A DNA stretch of 11,734 bases from Candidatus Corynebacterium faecipullorum (GCA_019114925.1 DXEO01000098.1:1-11734); one strand, 5' to 3'. Counted from the stretch's first letter, positions 1-7,798 are shown. Program-made: numbers and translations. Notes: generated by a model from the sequence alone, not told the origin.

Positions 1-956
1 ACGTCCACCACACCTCCGATGTTTCCGAGATGACGGATATCCCGGCCGCCGCCCGTGAGGCGGTCCAAGAGCGTTTCTTCCCCACGCTCATGGAACCCAT
101 TCGGCAGACCTCCACCGACGATGGGGAAACCACCAAGTCCCTGTGGCGTTTGCACGATGGCACCCTGTTGGAGTCCGTGCTCATGCGCTACCCAGGGCGC
201 GCCACCTTGTGTATCTCCTCCCAGGCTGGCTGCGGCATGGCCTGCCCATTCTGTGCCACCGGCCAGGGCGGGCTGGACCGCAACCTGTCCACCGCGGAAA
301 TCGTGGAGCAGTTTAGGCACGCCGCCCGCCTCATGGAAGAGGAAGGCGGGCGTTTAAGCAACGTTGTCTTCATGGGTATGGGTGAGCCGCTGGCCAACTA
401 TAAGCGCGTGGTTCATGCGGTACGCCAGATTACCGGATCTGATCTCAGCGGCTTCGGCCTGTCCCAGCGCAATGTAACTGTATCGACGGTGGGGCTGGCC
501 CCGGCCATCCGCAAGCTCGCGGACGAGGATCTGTCTTGCACCCTCGCAGTCTCCCTGCACACCCCGGACGATGAACTGCGCGATACCCTCGTGCCGGTCA
601 ACAACCGCTGGCCGGTTGAGGAGGTACTCGACGCCGCTAAGTACTACGCCGATAAGTCGGGCCGCCGCGTTTCCATCGAGTATGCGTTGATCCGCGATAA
701 GAACGATCAGGATTTCCGCGCCGACATGCTGGGCCGGAAGCTGCATGCGGCTCTGGGCTCGAAGGTCCACGTCAACGTCATTCCGCTTAACCCCACGCCG
801 GGCTCGGAGTGGGACGCTGCCCCGAAGGCGCGTCAGGACGAGTTCGTTCGCCGCGTGATTGCGCAGGGTGTGCCCTGCACCGTGCGCGATACCAAGGGCG
901 ATGAAATCGCTGCGGCCTGTGGCCAGCTTGCCGCTGATGAGCGTGAGACTGCTTAG
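1..956 (+). CDS. rlmN: RlmN, dual-specificity 23S rRNA (A2503-C2)/tRNA (A37-C2) methyltransferase, 5'-truncated by the window
   Basis: Cytoplasmic radical-SAM enzyme that methylates C2 of A2503 in 23S rRNA and A37 in some tRNAs, affecting ribosome fidelity. The reading frame is open from base 3 with no stop upstream (it reads VHHTSDVSEMTDIP), so the ATG at 30 is an internal Met and the true start lies before the window; family members are about 350-370 aa and about 317 codons are visible. Counting from the Met at 30, the radical-SAM cluster motif CxxxCxxC is C68, C72 and C75 (CGMACPFC). The GMGEP motif follows. The C-terminal cysteine in ACGQL (C297) matches the catalytic Cys355 of E. coli RlmN that carries the methyl group. 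Both essential cysteine systems are present, so the enzyme looks functional. It ends in TAG, 77 bases before the next gene, with no clear terminator between them. Confidence 0.95.
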   Translation, partial: VHHTSDVSEMTDIPAAAREAVQERFFPTLMEPIRQTSTDDGETTKSLWRLHDGTLLESVLMRYPGRATLCISSQAGCGMACPFCATGQGGLDRNLSTAEIVEQFRHAARLMEEEGGRLSNVVFMGMGEPLANYKRVVHAVRQITGSDLSGFGLSQRNVTVSTVGLAPAIRKLADEDLSCTLAVSLHTPDDELRDTLVPVNNRWPVEEVLDAAKYYADKSGRRVSIEYALIRDKNDQDFRADMLGRKLHAALGSKVHVNVIPLNPTPGSEWDAAPKARQDEFVRRVIAQGVPCTVRDTKGDEIAAACGQLAADERETA

Positions 957-1002
957 GGGCTTTGCTTACAGTTTCCTAACGATAGTTTTGCTGGAGAACA
1001 AG

Positions 1003-1031
1003 GCATTAATGGTTCTTGATACCGTTAATGC
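1003..1031. promoter_or_regulatory. Near-palindromic operator-like element over the ABC exporter promoter
   Basis: The two arms are GCATTAATGGT (1003-1013) and ACCGTTAATGC (1021-1031) around a 7-nt centre (1014-1020). They are complementary at 10 of 11 positions, and the single mismatch would be a G-U wobble in RNA. The element covers a -10-like box TACCGT (1020-1025) and ends just before the ATG at 1034. Size, symmetry and position fit the binding site of a dimeric repressor, for example TetR-, GntR- or PadR-like, but no regulator gene is adjacent. A weak transcript hairpin after rlmN is possible, although no T-run follows it. Confidence 0.5.
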
Positions 1032-1034
1032 TTA
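1020..1034 (+). promoter_or_regulatory. Putative -10 box and leaderless start of the ABC exporter operon
   Basis: TACCGT at 1020-1025 fits the actinobacterial TANNNT -10 consensus and lies 8 nt before the ATG at 1034, so transcription could begin at or next to the start codon. No Shine-Dalgarno sequence precedes any of the candidate starts (1016 TTG, 1028 ATG, 1034 ATG). No convincing -35 box is visible. The same geometry recurs at dxr, the PBP gene and map. Confidence 0.45.
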
Positions 1035-1849
1035 TGACTCATCCTTATCGTGAGGATTTAGCCGCTGATCCGCGCACCCAAGCTCTAGCGGTGCGTGATC
1101 TGTGCAAGTCCTTTGGTTCTCAGACCGCCGTCAACCACCTCAACCTGGACGTCCCGCGTGGTTCCATCTACGGATTAGTGGGGCCGAATGGCGCGGGCAA
1201 GACCACGATGCTGACCATGGCCTGTGGTCTCCAGCGCCCTGATTCGGGTCACAGCTTTATCGCTGGTCACAATGTGTGGGAGGAGCCCATTCCCGCCAAG
1301 CAGGCCATGGGATTGCTCATGGATGGGGCACCGGTCTTTGATCGCCTCACGGGCGCGGAGTATTTGCATTACCTCGGTGCTTTGCACAAACTGGAGCGCT
1401 CCGAGTCGCTGCGCCGTGCGCAGGAACTTCTCGACGCCCTCTCCCTCTCCGATGCCGCCGATAAACGCATCGCGGATTACTCCGCCGGTATGACCAAGAA
1501 GATCCTCTTGGCGGGAGCCGTCCTACACAACCCAGAGGTGCTCATCTTGGATGAGCCGCTGGAAGCAGTGGATCCGGTCTCCGGGCGCCTCATCCAGCAG
1601 ATGCTGCGTGCCTATGCTTCGCGTGGTGGAACAGTCATTTTATCTTCACACGTCATGGAGCTCGTCGAGGGGCTGTGTGATCACGTGGCCATCATTAACG
1701 GCGGCCAAGTCATTGCCGCAGGCCACGTCGACGATGTTCGGCAGGGCCAAAGCCTCAGCGATCTGTTCATTGCGGCTGTCGGGGGACGAGACCTGGATGC
1801 CTCGAAGTTTGGATGGCTGCGCTCCCCGTCGGTGGGTGAGCGCGAATGA
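1034..1849 (+). CDS. ABC-2 type transporter ATP-binding protein
   Basis: The nucleotide-binding subunit of an ABC exporter, predicted to sit on the inner face of the membrane and power the permease encoded directly downstream. With the start at 1034 it is 271 aa. The Walker A motif GPNGAGKT is at 50-57, the signature is a variant YSAGMTKK (S150) instead of LSGGQ, Walker B is LILDEP with D173 and E174, and the H-loop histidine is H206 (SSHVMEL). The degenerate signature is typical of DrrA/CcmA-like ABC-2 exporters. The D-loop region reads AVDP where GLDP is usual. I chose 1034 because TACCGT lies 8 nt upstream and suggests a leaderless start; ATG 1028 and TTG 1016 are alternatives that add only 2 or 6 residues. 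The stop overlaps the permease start by 4 nt (ATGA at 1846-1849), indicating translational coupling. The substrate cannot be inferred from sequence. Confidence 0.9.
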   Translation: MTHPYREDLAADPRTQALAVRDLCKSFGSQTAVNHLNLDVPRGSIYGLVGPNGAGKTTMLTMACGLQRPDSGHSFIAGHNVWEEPIPAKQAMGLLMDGAPVFDRLTGAEYLHYLGALHKLERSESLRRAQELLDALSLSDAADKRIADYSAGMTKKILLAGAVLHNPEVLILDEPLEAVDPVSGRLIQQMLRAYASRGGTVILSSHVMELVEGLCDHVAIINGGQVIAAGHVDDVRQGQSLSDLFIAAVGGRDLDASKFGWLRSPSVGERE

Positions 1850-3435
1850 CGTCTACTCTGTTCAGGCTTCACCGCACCCTGTGGTGGCGCAGCGTTGCTT
1901 CCAACCCGTCGACGCTCATCATGGGGCTCATGATGCTCATCTACGGAGCAATCGGTCTCCTGTCGCTCGCATTCATGGTGTATTCCAATATCACCACCCC
2001 GGGCCACGGTTACCAAGCGCTGACCGTCGGGGTGGCAGGCGGCATGCTCGTCTACGTACTCCTCGCTCTCTTCATGCCGGCGGGGGAGAACCAACTGAGC
2101 CCGACAACCTTAGGCGCCCTTCCTCTGACTCCCCGCGAGGTGCTTCCGGGCCTTTTCTTCTCGGGCCTTCTGACCACCCGCGCCCTCATGTCGGTCGTCT
2201 TTTCCCTGGTGTATGCGGTCATCGGAAGTGTGTTTCTGTTTCTGACGGGGCCTGGGTGGGCCGCAGTGCCCTTCGTCGTGGGCGTGGTTTTATCGTGCGC
2301 GACAACCATCATCTTCGGCGAATGCCTTGGCCAAGTGGCTTCCGCCATCGCAGATTCCCAGAAATCCCGCACCCAAATTGCGGCAATGGTGGTTATGGGC
2401 CTCCTGGTCTTTGGCATGCTGCAAGCCCAGAGCGTCTTGGAGTCTTTGCCGCCTCTTCACACGGTGGGTGCCGTTAGCGCCTGGACCCCGTTTGGTGCAG
2501 GGGTGGGGTGGGCGCTCGCGCTTGCCGACGGCCACTTCCTCACCGCCCTAGCCCAACTACTGATCGCGGTGGCCATCCTTGGCCTACTGGGCTGGGTGTG
2601 GTCGCGCCAGATAGCCGGCCTCATGCGCAATCCGGGCGCGGGTGGTGATGCAGCCAGCGAGGTGACAGGAAAAGGCGTATCCAAGTTGGAGTTGGGCGCG
2701 TGGTCTTATTCTAACCCTGCGGCGATGGAATATACCCGCGCGTTGCGTTATCTCACCCGTGATAAGCGGCAAACAGGAATGCTGTACATGATGCCTCTGT
2801 TTGGCGTGCTGACGCTCTATCAGTTGTGGAAGGGCGATGATTTCACCGCCTATTTCATGCTGTGCTTCAGTGCAATCGTGCTCTCTTCGCTCTTGGCTAA
2901 TGATTATGGCTTCGATGGACCATCGAATTGGGTCCACATGGTGGCGCCGGTTGCCCCGCGCACCATCCTGCATGCGCGCCACCTCGCACACGTGACTATT
3001 CCTTTGATTGGGTTCGTTCTGCTTGCCGTAGTGACTCTTGTCTTTAGCGAGAATTTCACCTTGGGCTTGTTGAGCACAGCTGTGGCAATAGGCGTGTTCA
3101 TCTCCACGGCGGCGGTGGGCTTGGGCCTGACTGTGCTCAACCCTTATCCTTTATCCGCTCCTGGGCAGAACCGGTGGAATGATAAGTCTGGGTATTCTGC
3201 TGGTGCTTTCCTCACTGCGTTTGTCGGCATGCTATTGGTGTGGGTGCCCGCGCTTCCCGGCATCGTGGTTTCTGCCTTCAGCTATGAGCGCGGCGGCTGG
3301 TTATTGTATGCTGCGTTGATTGTTTCCGTGCTGGTTCCGTCGCTTGTCTACGCCGGGGTCTGGCGGTTCGCCGGAAACAAGGCACAAGAGCGGACGCCGG
3401 AAATCTACGCCAAGGTCAACCGTTACGTGAGCTAG
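1846..3435 (+). CDS. ABC transporter permease (multi-spanning membrane protein)
   Basis: A 529-aa, very hydrophobic protein that should form the membrane channel for the ATPase encoded upstream. I see about ten to twelve membrane segments in two clusters, roughly residues 22-47, 56-78, 105-135, 138-160, 178-195 and 225-250 in the N-terminal half, and 310-325, 333-352, 378-400, 403-430, 450-470 and 480-505 in the C-terminal half. A more polar stretch near 255-305 separates the halves, so the protein may be an internally duplicated permease. The start overlaps the ATPase stop (ATGA), leaving little doubt about the start codon or cotranscription. The gene ends in TAG 23 bases before a strong hairpin terminator. 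It is probably a drug, peptide or lipid exporter component; the substrate is unknown and I cannot assign a named system. Confidence 0.85.
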   Translation: MTSTLFRLHRTLWWRSVASNPSTLIMGLMMLIYGAIGLLSLAFMVYSNITTPGHGYQALTVGVAGGMLVYVLLALFMPAGENQLSPTTLGALPLTPREVLPGLFFSGLLTTRALMSVVFSLVYAVIGSVFLFLTGPGWAAVPFVVGVVLSCATTIIFGECLGQVASAIADSQKSRTQIAAMVVMGLLVFGMLQAQSVLESLPPLHTVGAVSAWTPFGAGVGWALALADGHFLTALAQLLIAVAILGLLGWVWSRQIAGLMRNPGAGGDAASEVTGKGVSKLELGAWSYSNPAAMEYTRALRYLTRDKRQTGMLYMMPLFGVLTLYQLWKGDDFTAYFMLCFSAIVLSSLLANDYGFDGPSNWVHMVAPVAPRTILHARHLAHVTIPLIGFVLLAVVTLVFSENFTLGLLSTAVAIGVFISTAAVGLGLTVLNPYPLSAPGQNRWNDKSGYSAGAFLTAFVGMLLVWVPALPGIVVSAFSYERGGWLLYAALIVSVLVPSLVYAGVWRFAGNKAQERTPEIYAKVNRYVS

Positions 3436-3458
3436 TGGACAATGGCAGACAGAAAAGA

Positions 3459-3505
3459 AAAGCTCCCTCTTTGCAGTTCATTCAGAACTGCAAAGAGGGA
3501 GCTTT
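3459..3505. terminator. Bidirectional intrinsic terminator between converging genes
   Basis: A perfect 21-bp inverted repeat (3459-3479 and 3485-3505) with a 5-nt loop ATTCA. On the minus strand the stem is followed by a T-rich tract (complement of AGAAAAGAAAA at 3451-3461), so it is a classic terminator for the gene at 3524-3973. On the plus strand it ends in CTTT then GGTT, a weaker U-tract serving the ABC exporter operon. Confidence 0.92.
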
Positions 3506-3523
3506 GGTTAAAGCGAAGAAGCT

Positions 3524-3973
3524 TTAGTTGGTCACCGGCTTGGCAGCTTGGCGGCCTTCGGAAACACCGCGGAGGTGAGCAACGCGGGAGGGCTCAATGT
3601 TGAGGGCGCGCAGTTCATCATCGGTCAGGGAAGCGTAGACGTTGTGGACAGTCTTCTGCTCATATGCCCAATCCGGCTCCTCGTGGCCCACCGGCTTGTT
3701 ACGAGCGGTCAGGGTGCGCACCTGGGAGAGCTTTGGCTGCAGGGCGTAAATCACCAGACCAAGGGCAATCAGAATTGCCAGGGCGAAGAGCCAGATCGTC
3801 TCCACGTGGCCCTTGTGGTTACCAAAGTTATAAGCAAGCAGGAACACGACGGACGTCCAACCAGCGATCTGTACGCCCGAGCGGCTGATGCGGGACCAAC
3901 CGAAACCTGCGGACGGGACGTCATCGGTGGATACGCCGTCGAAAACCTGCGATGCCGGCTTGTGGGAAGACAC
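3524..3973 (-). CDS. DUF2631-type small membrane protein
   Basis: A 149-aa protein of unknown function that resembles the actinobacterial DUF2631 family, usually found beside dxr and rip1. Residues 1-31 are polar, two membrane helices follow at about 34-50 and 59-78, and the C-terminal 70 residues are soluble and charged. Two helices with a short loop put both ends on the same side, probably the cytoplasm. The start is a GTG with a strong Shine-Dalgarno AAAGGAG (complement of 3979-3985) five bases away. Unlike its neighbours, this gene therefore has a leadered mRNA. It diverges from dxr across a 192-bp region, and its TAA stop lies 18 bases from the terminator. A link to Rip1 or isoprenoid metabolism is suggested only by conserved neighbourhood. 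The family assignment is from pattern memory. Confidence 0.85.
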   Translation of the reverse strand: MSSHKPASQVFDGVSTDDVPSAGFGWSRISRSGVQIAGWTSVVFLLAYNFGNHKGHVETIWLFALAILIALGLVIYALQPKLSQVRTLTARNKPVGHEEPDWAYEQKTVHNVYASLTDDELRALNIEPSRVAHLRGVSEGRQAAKPVTN

Positions 3974-3985
3974 TTGCTCTCCTTT

Positions 3986-4165
3986 GCGTGTACATGCAGC
4001 TCACCCTGGTTAGAACTAATTGATTCGAGCGAGCGCACGAAAAATGCCAGTTATTCTGTGTAGTAGTTTAAATGATCTAGCCGATAACCGCGATTAAACA
4101 CCCCCGACTATCGTTAGCGCAGCGCTCACGACTCTTGCTTGGGTTGACCGGCTAGGGTTGAGAGG
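3986..4165. promoter_or_regulatory. Divergent intergenic region between the DUF2631 gene and dxr
   Basis: No ORF of note is seen here. For dxr there is a -10-like TAGGGT at 4153-4158, listed separately. Other plus-strand TANNNT boxes are TATTCT (4052-4057) and TATCGT (4109-4114). An 11-nt palindrome AGCGCAGCGCT lies at 4116-4126. On the minus strand TAAACT (complement of 4065-4070) is a possible -10 for the DUF2631 gene, giving a leader of roughly 85 nt. None has a good -35 box. Confidence 0.4.
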
Positions 4166-4166
4166 G
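4153..4166 (+). promoter_or_regulatory. Putative -10 box giving a leaderless dxr transcript
   Basis: TAGGGT at 4153-4158 matches the corynebacterial TANNNT -10 and lies 7 nt before the GTG start at 4166. No Shine-Dalgarno sequence of good quality is found at the usual distance, so transcription most likely starts at the GTG itself. No clear -35 box is seen. Confidence 0.55.
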
Positions 4167-5332
4167 TGAGTACCCAACGCATTCTTATTCTCGGCTCTAC
4201 TGGCTCGATTGGCACCCAAGCTCTGGAGGTTATCGCGGATAACCCGGATAAGTTCACAGTCGTAGGCATTGCCGCCGGCGGTTCTAACCCACAGCTCGTC
4301 ATTGAGCAGGCTCGTGCCCTCAACCTTTCGTTTGACCACGTGGCCGTCGCCAAGCCGGATGCGGCACGCGCCGTTTCCGAGACCCTCGGCGGCGCCGTGC
4401 TCTCGGGCCCAGACTCCGCCGAGGAGTTGGTCAAGACGGTGGACGCCGATAAGGTCCTCAACGCGCTTGTGGGTTCCATGGGTTTGGCCTCCACCATCGC
4501 CACCTTGGAGAAGGGCGAACTATTGGCGTTGGCGAATAAGGAATCCCTCGTTGCCGGTGGTTCCATCGTGACCCGCTTGGCGGGGGAGGGCCAGATCATC
4601 CCGGTGGATTCCGAGCATTCCGCCATGGCGCAGTGCCTGCGCGCAGGCAGCGACGTGGAGCTCGAGCGCCTCGTACTCACCGCCTCCGGTGGTCCTTTCC
4701 GCGGGTGGACCCGCGAGGAGATGTGGGATGTCACCCCGCAGCAGGCAGCACAACACCCGACGTGGTCGATGGGGCAGATGAACACCTTGAATTCGGCCAC
4801 GCTAGTGAACAAGGGCCTTGAGCTCATTGAGGCGACCCTGCTGTTCGGCATCCACCCGGATCTCATTGATGTCACCGTTCACCCGCAATCCATTGTGCAT
4901 TCCATGGCCACCTTCACCGATGGCTGCACGATTGCACAATGCTCCCCGCCGTCGATGAAGTTGCCGATCTCATTGGCGTTGGACTGGCCGCACCGCGTGC
5001 CGGGCGCGCAGCCGGCACTGGACTTTTCCACCGCACATGATTGGCGCTTTGAACCACTGGATGATGAAGCCTTCCCAGCCGTTCGCCTTGCCCGTGAGGT
5101 TGCCGCTGCCGGCGGCACCCACGCTGCCGTGTATAACGCCGCGAATGAGGAAGCAGCAGCTGCTTTCTTGGCGGGCCGCATTCATTTCCCGGAAATTGTT
5201 GACGTGGTTAGCCACGTCGTGGGGCAGGCCTCAGAGTTCGCTGGTGTACCCTCTAGCGTCGATGATGTCCTCGCCGTGGAAGGTGAGGCCCGCCGTCGCG
5301 CTAATGCGTTGGTGGATTCGCTCGCTCGTTAG
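4166..5332 (+). CDS. dxr: 1-deoxy-D-xylulose 5-phosphate reductoisomerase (DXR, IspC)
   Basis: Catalyses the NADPH-dependent rearrangement and reduction of DXP to 2-C-methyl-D-erythritol 4-phosphate, the committed step of the MEP isoprenoid pathway and the target of fosmidomycin. At 388 aa it has normal length. The NADPH-binding loop GSTGSIG is at 10-16, the LANKES motif has N124, K125 and E126, and the divalent-metal ligands are D148 and E150 (VDSEHSA) with E219 in NKGLELIEA. The substrate-binding ASGGPFR segment and a conserved HPQSIVHSM stretch are also present, so the enzyme looks complete. The start is GTG, supported by the TAGGGT box 7 nt upstream. It heads a cluster with rip1 14 bp downstream and ispG after that, so two MEP enzymes lie close together. 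The stop is TAG. Confidence 0.97.
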   Translation: MSTQRILILGSTGSIGTQALEVIADNPDKFTVVGIAAGGSNPQLVIEQARALNLSFDHVAVAKPDAARAVSETLGGAVLSGPDSAEELVKTVDADKVLNALVGSMGLASTIATLEKGELLALANKESLVAGGSIVTRLAGEGQIIPVDSEHSAMAQCLRAGSDVELERLVLTASGGPFRGWTREEMWDVTPQQAAQHPTWSMGQMNTLNSATLVNKGLELIEATLLFGIHPDLIDVTVHPQSIVHSMATFTDGCTIAQCSPPSMKLPISLALDWPHRVPGAQPALDFSTAHDWRFEPLDDEAFPAVRLAREVAAAGGTHAAVYNAANEEAAAAFLAGRIHFPEIVDVVSHVVGQASEFAGVPSSVDDVLAVEGEARRRANALVDSLAR

Positions 5333-5346
5333 AAAGCCTCTACTTT

Positions 5347-6555
5347 ATGGCAAATGTCCTCGGTATTATCCTCTTCGCCTTGGGGATCGGCATCACCGTT
5401 GCCCTACACGAGGCAGGCCACATGTTCACCGCCCGCGCCTTCGGGATGCGCGTGCGGCGCTACTTCATCGGCTTTGGGCCGCGTGTTGCCTCCTTTACAC
5501 GTGGCCACACCGAATACGGCCTTGCAGCTTTTCCAGTGGGTGGATTTTGCGATATCGCGGGCATGACGGCGCAGGATGAGTTCCTCACGGAGGAAGAGGA
5601 GCCCTATGCCATGTACAAGAAGCCGGCGTGGCAGCGGATCATCGTTCTGGCCGGCGGTATCACGGTCAACCTGCTGTTGGGGTTCATTATCCTGCTGATG
5701 ATCGCGATGACCACGGGCTTGCCCAACCCAGACGCGGATGTTCGTCCACGTGTGGGGGAGGTCTCCTGTGCCGTGAACCAGAACGCCGATGGCGAATTAG
5801 AACCCTGCCAAGGGCTGGGCCCAGCCGGTGAAGCAGGCGTGGAGCCAGGGGATATCGTTGTAGCGCTTAACGGTGAAAACATGGACTCCTTCGCGCAGCT
5901 TCGCGATACCGTCATGAACTACCCCGGTGATACCGTCACCCTCACCGTCGAACGCGATGGAGCGCCGCGCGATTTCGATATCACTCTTGCTACGGTGACC
6001 CGGCTCAACGCGGAGGGGCAGCTGGTCGAGGTCGGTGCCATCGGCATGACTAATCAGATTATCGATATCAGGGAGACCTACTCCTTTGTCGACGCTATCC
6101 CGGCCACCGCGCGCTACTAGGGCTATGCCTTGAAAGCCACCGTCCAGGGTATCGCCCAGTTCCCGGCAAGGATTCCGGACGTGGTGGCTTCTATCTTTGG
6201 GCAGGAGCGTGATGTCAACGGTCCCATGTCCGTGGTGGGTGCCTCCCGCGTAGGTGGCGAGCTGGTAGAGCGCAGTCTGTGGTCCTCCTTCTTTATGATG
6301 CTGGCCACCCTCAATTTCTTCCTCGCGCTGTTCAACCTCATTCCGCTTCCGCCTTTTGATGGCGGTCATATCGCTGTAATTTTCTACGAGAAGATCCGTG
6401 ACGCCCTGCGCCGGCTTATGGGCAAGGAAGCGAAGGGCCCGGCGGATTACACCAAGCTCATGCCAGTAACCTATGTGCTGGCCTTCGTTCTCATGGCGGT
6501 GGGTGCGCTCATCATGATCGCGGACGTGGTCAACCCAATTCGGCTGTTTGGCTAG
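5347..6555 (+). pseudogene. rip1: Rip1/RseP-type site-2 intramembrane zinc protease, interrupted by an in-frame TAG
   Basis: Membrane-embedded M50 metalloprotease; the M. tuberculosis homologue Rip1 (Rv2869c) cleaves anti-sigma factors and controls envelope composition. The full frame would encode about 402 aa, the usual family length, but codon 258 (6118-6120) is TAG. The frame is unchanged on both sides, so one substitution explains it. The 257-aa first part has the zinc-binding HEAGH at 21-25, the first membrane helices and a PDZ domain at about 130-215. The second part (6121-6555) has further helices and the NLIPLPPFDGG motif (N330 to D338), whose Asp is the third zinc ligand. The active site is thus split and a truncated product should be inactive. 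No good restart is seen after the stop; the ATG at 6124 is out of frame and the TTG at 6130 has no ribosome-binding site. The start at 5347 is 14 bp after dxr, suggesting cotranscription. A sequencing error or natural readthrough is possible. Confidence 0.85.
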
Positions 6556-6579
6556 TGATCCGGCCGCCGTATGCGGTGC

Positions 6580-6585
6580 TAGAGT
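6580..6585 (+). promoter_or_regulatory. Putative -10 box for ispG
   Basis: TAGAGT fits the TANNNT consensus and lies in the 64-bp gap after rip1. It predicts a transcript start near 6592 and a leader of about 28 nt, long enough to hold the ribosome-binding site at 6609-6614. This would allow ispG to be expressed independently of the dxr-rip1 transcript. No good -35 box is visible. Confidence 0.45.
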
Positions 6586-6619
6586 AGGGGCGTTAAAACC
6601 CAATTAGCAAGGAGCACAG

Positions 6620-7783
6620 ATGTCGACCCCTATTGGTCTTGGTATTCCCGACGGCCCACCTCCCACCTTGGCGCCGCGCCGCAAGACGCGTCAGCTCATG
6701 GTTGGCCAGGTAGGTGTGGGCTCTGACCACCCCATCTCCGTGCAGTCGATGACCACGACGAAGACGCATGACATCAACGCCACCCTTCAGCAAATTGCTC
6801 AGCTGACCGCTAGTGGTTGCGATATTGTCCGCGTGGCCTGCCCGAAGACCGTGGATGCGGAGGCCTTGCCGGCAATTGCGCAGAAGTCTCCGATCCCGGT
6901 GATCGCCGATATTCACTTCCAGCCCAAGTACATCTTCGCCGCCATCGATGCCGGCTGTGCCGCTGTCCGCGTTAACCCGGGCAACATCAAGGAATTCGAT
7001 GGCCGCGTCAAGGAGGTTGCAAAGGCAGCCGGCGATGCTGGTATTCCGATTCGCATTGGCGTTAACGCAGGATCCCTGGACAAGCGCATCATGGAGAAAT
7101 ACGGCAAGGCCACCCCGGAGGCTCTTGTTGAGTCCGCACTGTGGGAGGCTGGCCTCTTTGAGGAGCACGGTTATGGCGATATTGCTATTTCCGTGAAGCA
7201 CAATGACCCGGTCGTCATGGTGGAGGCCTACCGCCAGCTCGCTGCTCAGTGTGACTACCCGCTGCACCTCGGCGTTACCGAGGCTGGCCCCGCATTCCAG
7301 GGCACCATCAAGTCTTCGGTCGCTTTCGGCGCCCTGCTTGCCGAAGGCATCGGTGACACCATCCGCGTGTCCTTGTCTGCGGACCCGGTCGAAGAGATCA
7401 AGGTCGGTGACCAGATTCTGCAGTCCCTCAACTTGCGCCCACGCAAGTTGGAGATTGTCTCCTGCCCGTCCTGTGGACGCGCACAGGTGGACGTGTACAA
7501 GCTGGCTAATGAAGTCACCGAAGGCCTCGACGGCCTAGAATTCCCACTCCGCGTGGCCGTCATGGGCTGCGTAGTGAACGGTCCGGGTGAGGCCCGCGAT
7601 GCTGACCTCGGCGTAGCTTCCGGCAACGGCAAGGGCCAGATCTTCGTCAAGGGCGAGGTCATCAAGACCGTTCCGGAATCCAAGATTGTGGAAACGCTCA
7701 TCGAAGAGGCAATGCGCTTAGCAGAAGAGCAGGGCTTGGAAGCCGTGGAAGGCGCCAAGGCTGAGGTCCGCGTTACCAAGTAG
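6620..7783 (+). CDS. ispG: 4-hydroxy-3-methylbut-2-en-1-yl diphosphate synthase (IspG, GcpE)
   Basis: [4Fe-4S] enzyme of the MEP pathway that reductively converts MEcPP to HMBPP, the second-last step to IPP and DMAPP. At 387 aa it is the normal length for the bacterial two-domain form. The N-terminal TIM barrel covers about 20-270 and begins with a VGVGSDHPISVQSMT-type segment. The C-terminal reductase-like domain supplies the cluster ligands C282 and C285 (CPSCGR) and C317 (GCVVNGPGE), with E324 as the fourth ligand, so all are present. The start is ATG with a strong Shine-Dalgarno AAGGAG at 6609-6614, five bases away. It is the second MEP gene in the window after dxr, and the conserved dxr-rip1-ispG order supports the call. 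It is followed by a GC-rich hairpin at 7799-7818. Confidence 0.97.
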   Translation: MSTPIGLGIPDGPPPTLAPRRKTRQLMVGQVGVGSDHPISVQSMTTTKTHDINATLQQIAQLTASGCDIVRVACPKTVDAEALPAIAQKSPIPVIADIHFQPKYIFAAIDAGCAAVRVNPGNIKEFDGRVKEVAKAAGDAGIPIRIGVNAGSLDKRIMEKYGKATPEALVESALWEAGLFEEHGYGDIAISVKHNDPVVMVEAYRQLAAQCDYPLHLGVTEAGPAFQGTIKSSVAFGALLAEGIGDTIRVSLSADPVEEIKVGDQILQSLNLRPRKLEIVSCPSCGRAQVDVYKLANEVTEGLDGLEFPLRVAVMGCVVNGPGEARDADLGVASGNGKGQIFVKGEVIKTVPESKIVETLIEEAMRLAEEQGLEAVEGAKAEVRVTK

Positions 7784-7798
7784 CCCACCTGCGGTGTG

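Noticed and set aside
1551..2477. Plus-strand 308-codon frame overlapping the ABC genes
   Set aside because: It is a shadow of the ATPase and permease, with Arg/Pro/His-rich composition and no motif, while both overlapped frames have clear ABC features.
3548..4063. Plus-strand 171-codon frame opposite the DUF2631 gene
   Set aside because: The minus-strand gene has a strong ribosome site, two membrane helices and a terminator; the plus frame has none of these.
6118..6120. Amber codon recoding (stop reassigned or pyrrolysine-like) in this organism
   Set aside because: TAG is the natural stop of rlmN, the permease, dxr, ispG, the PBP and map, so general reassignment is very unlikely.
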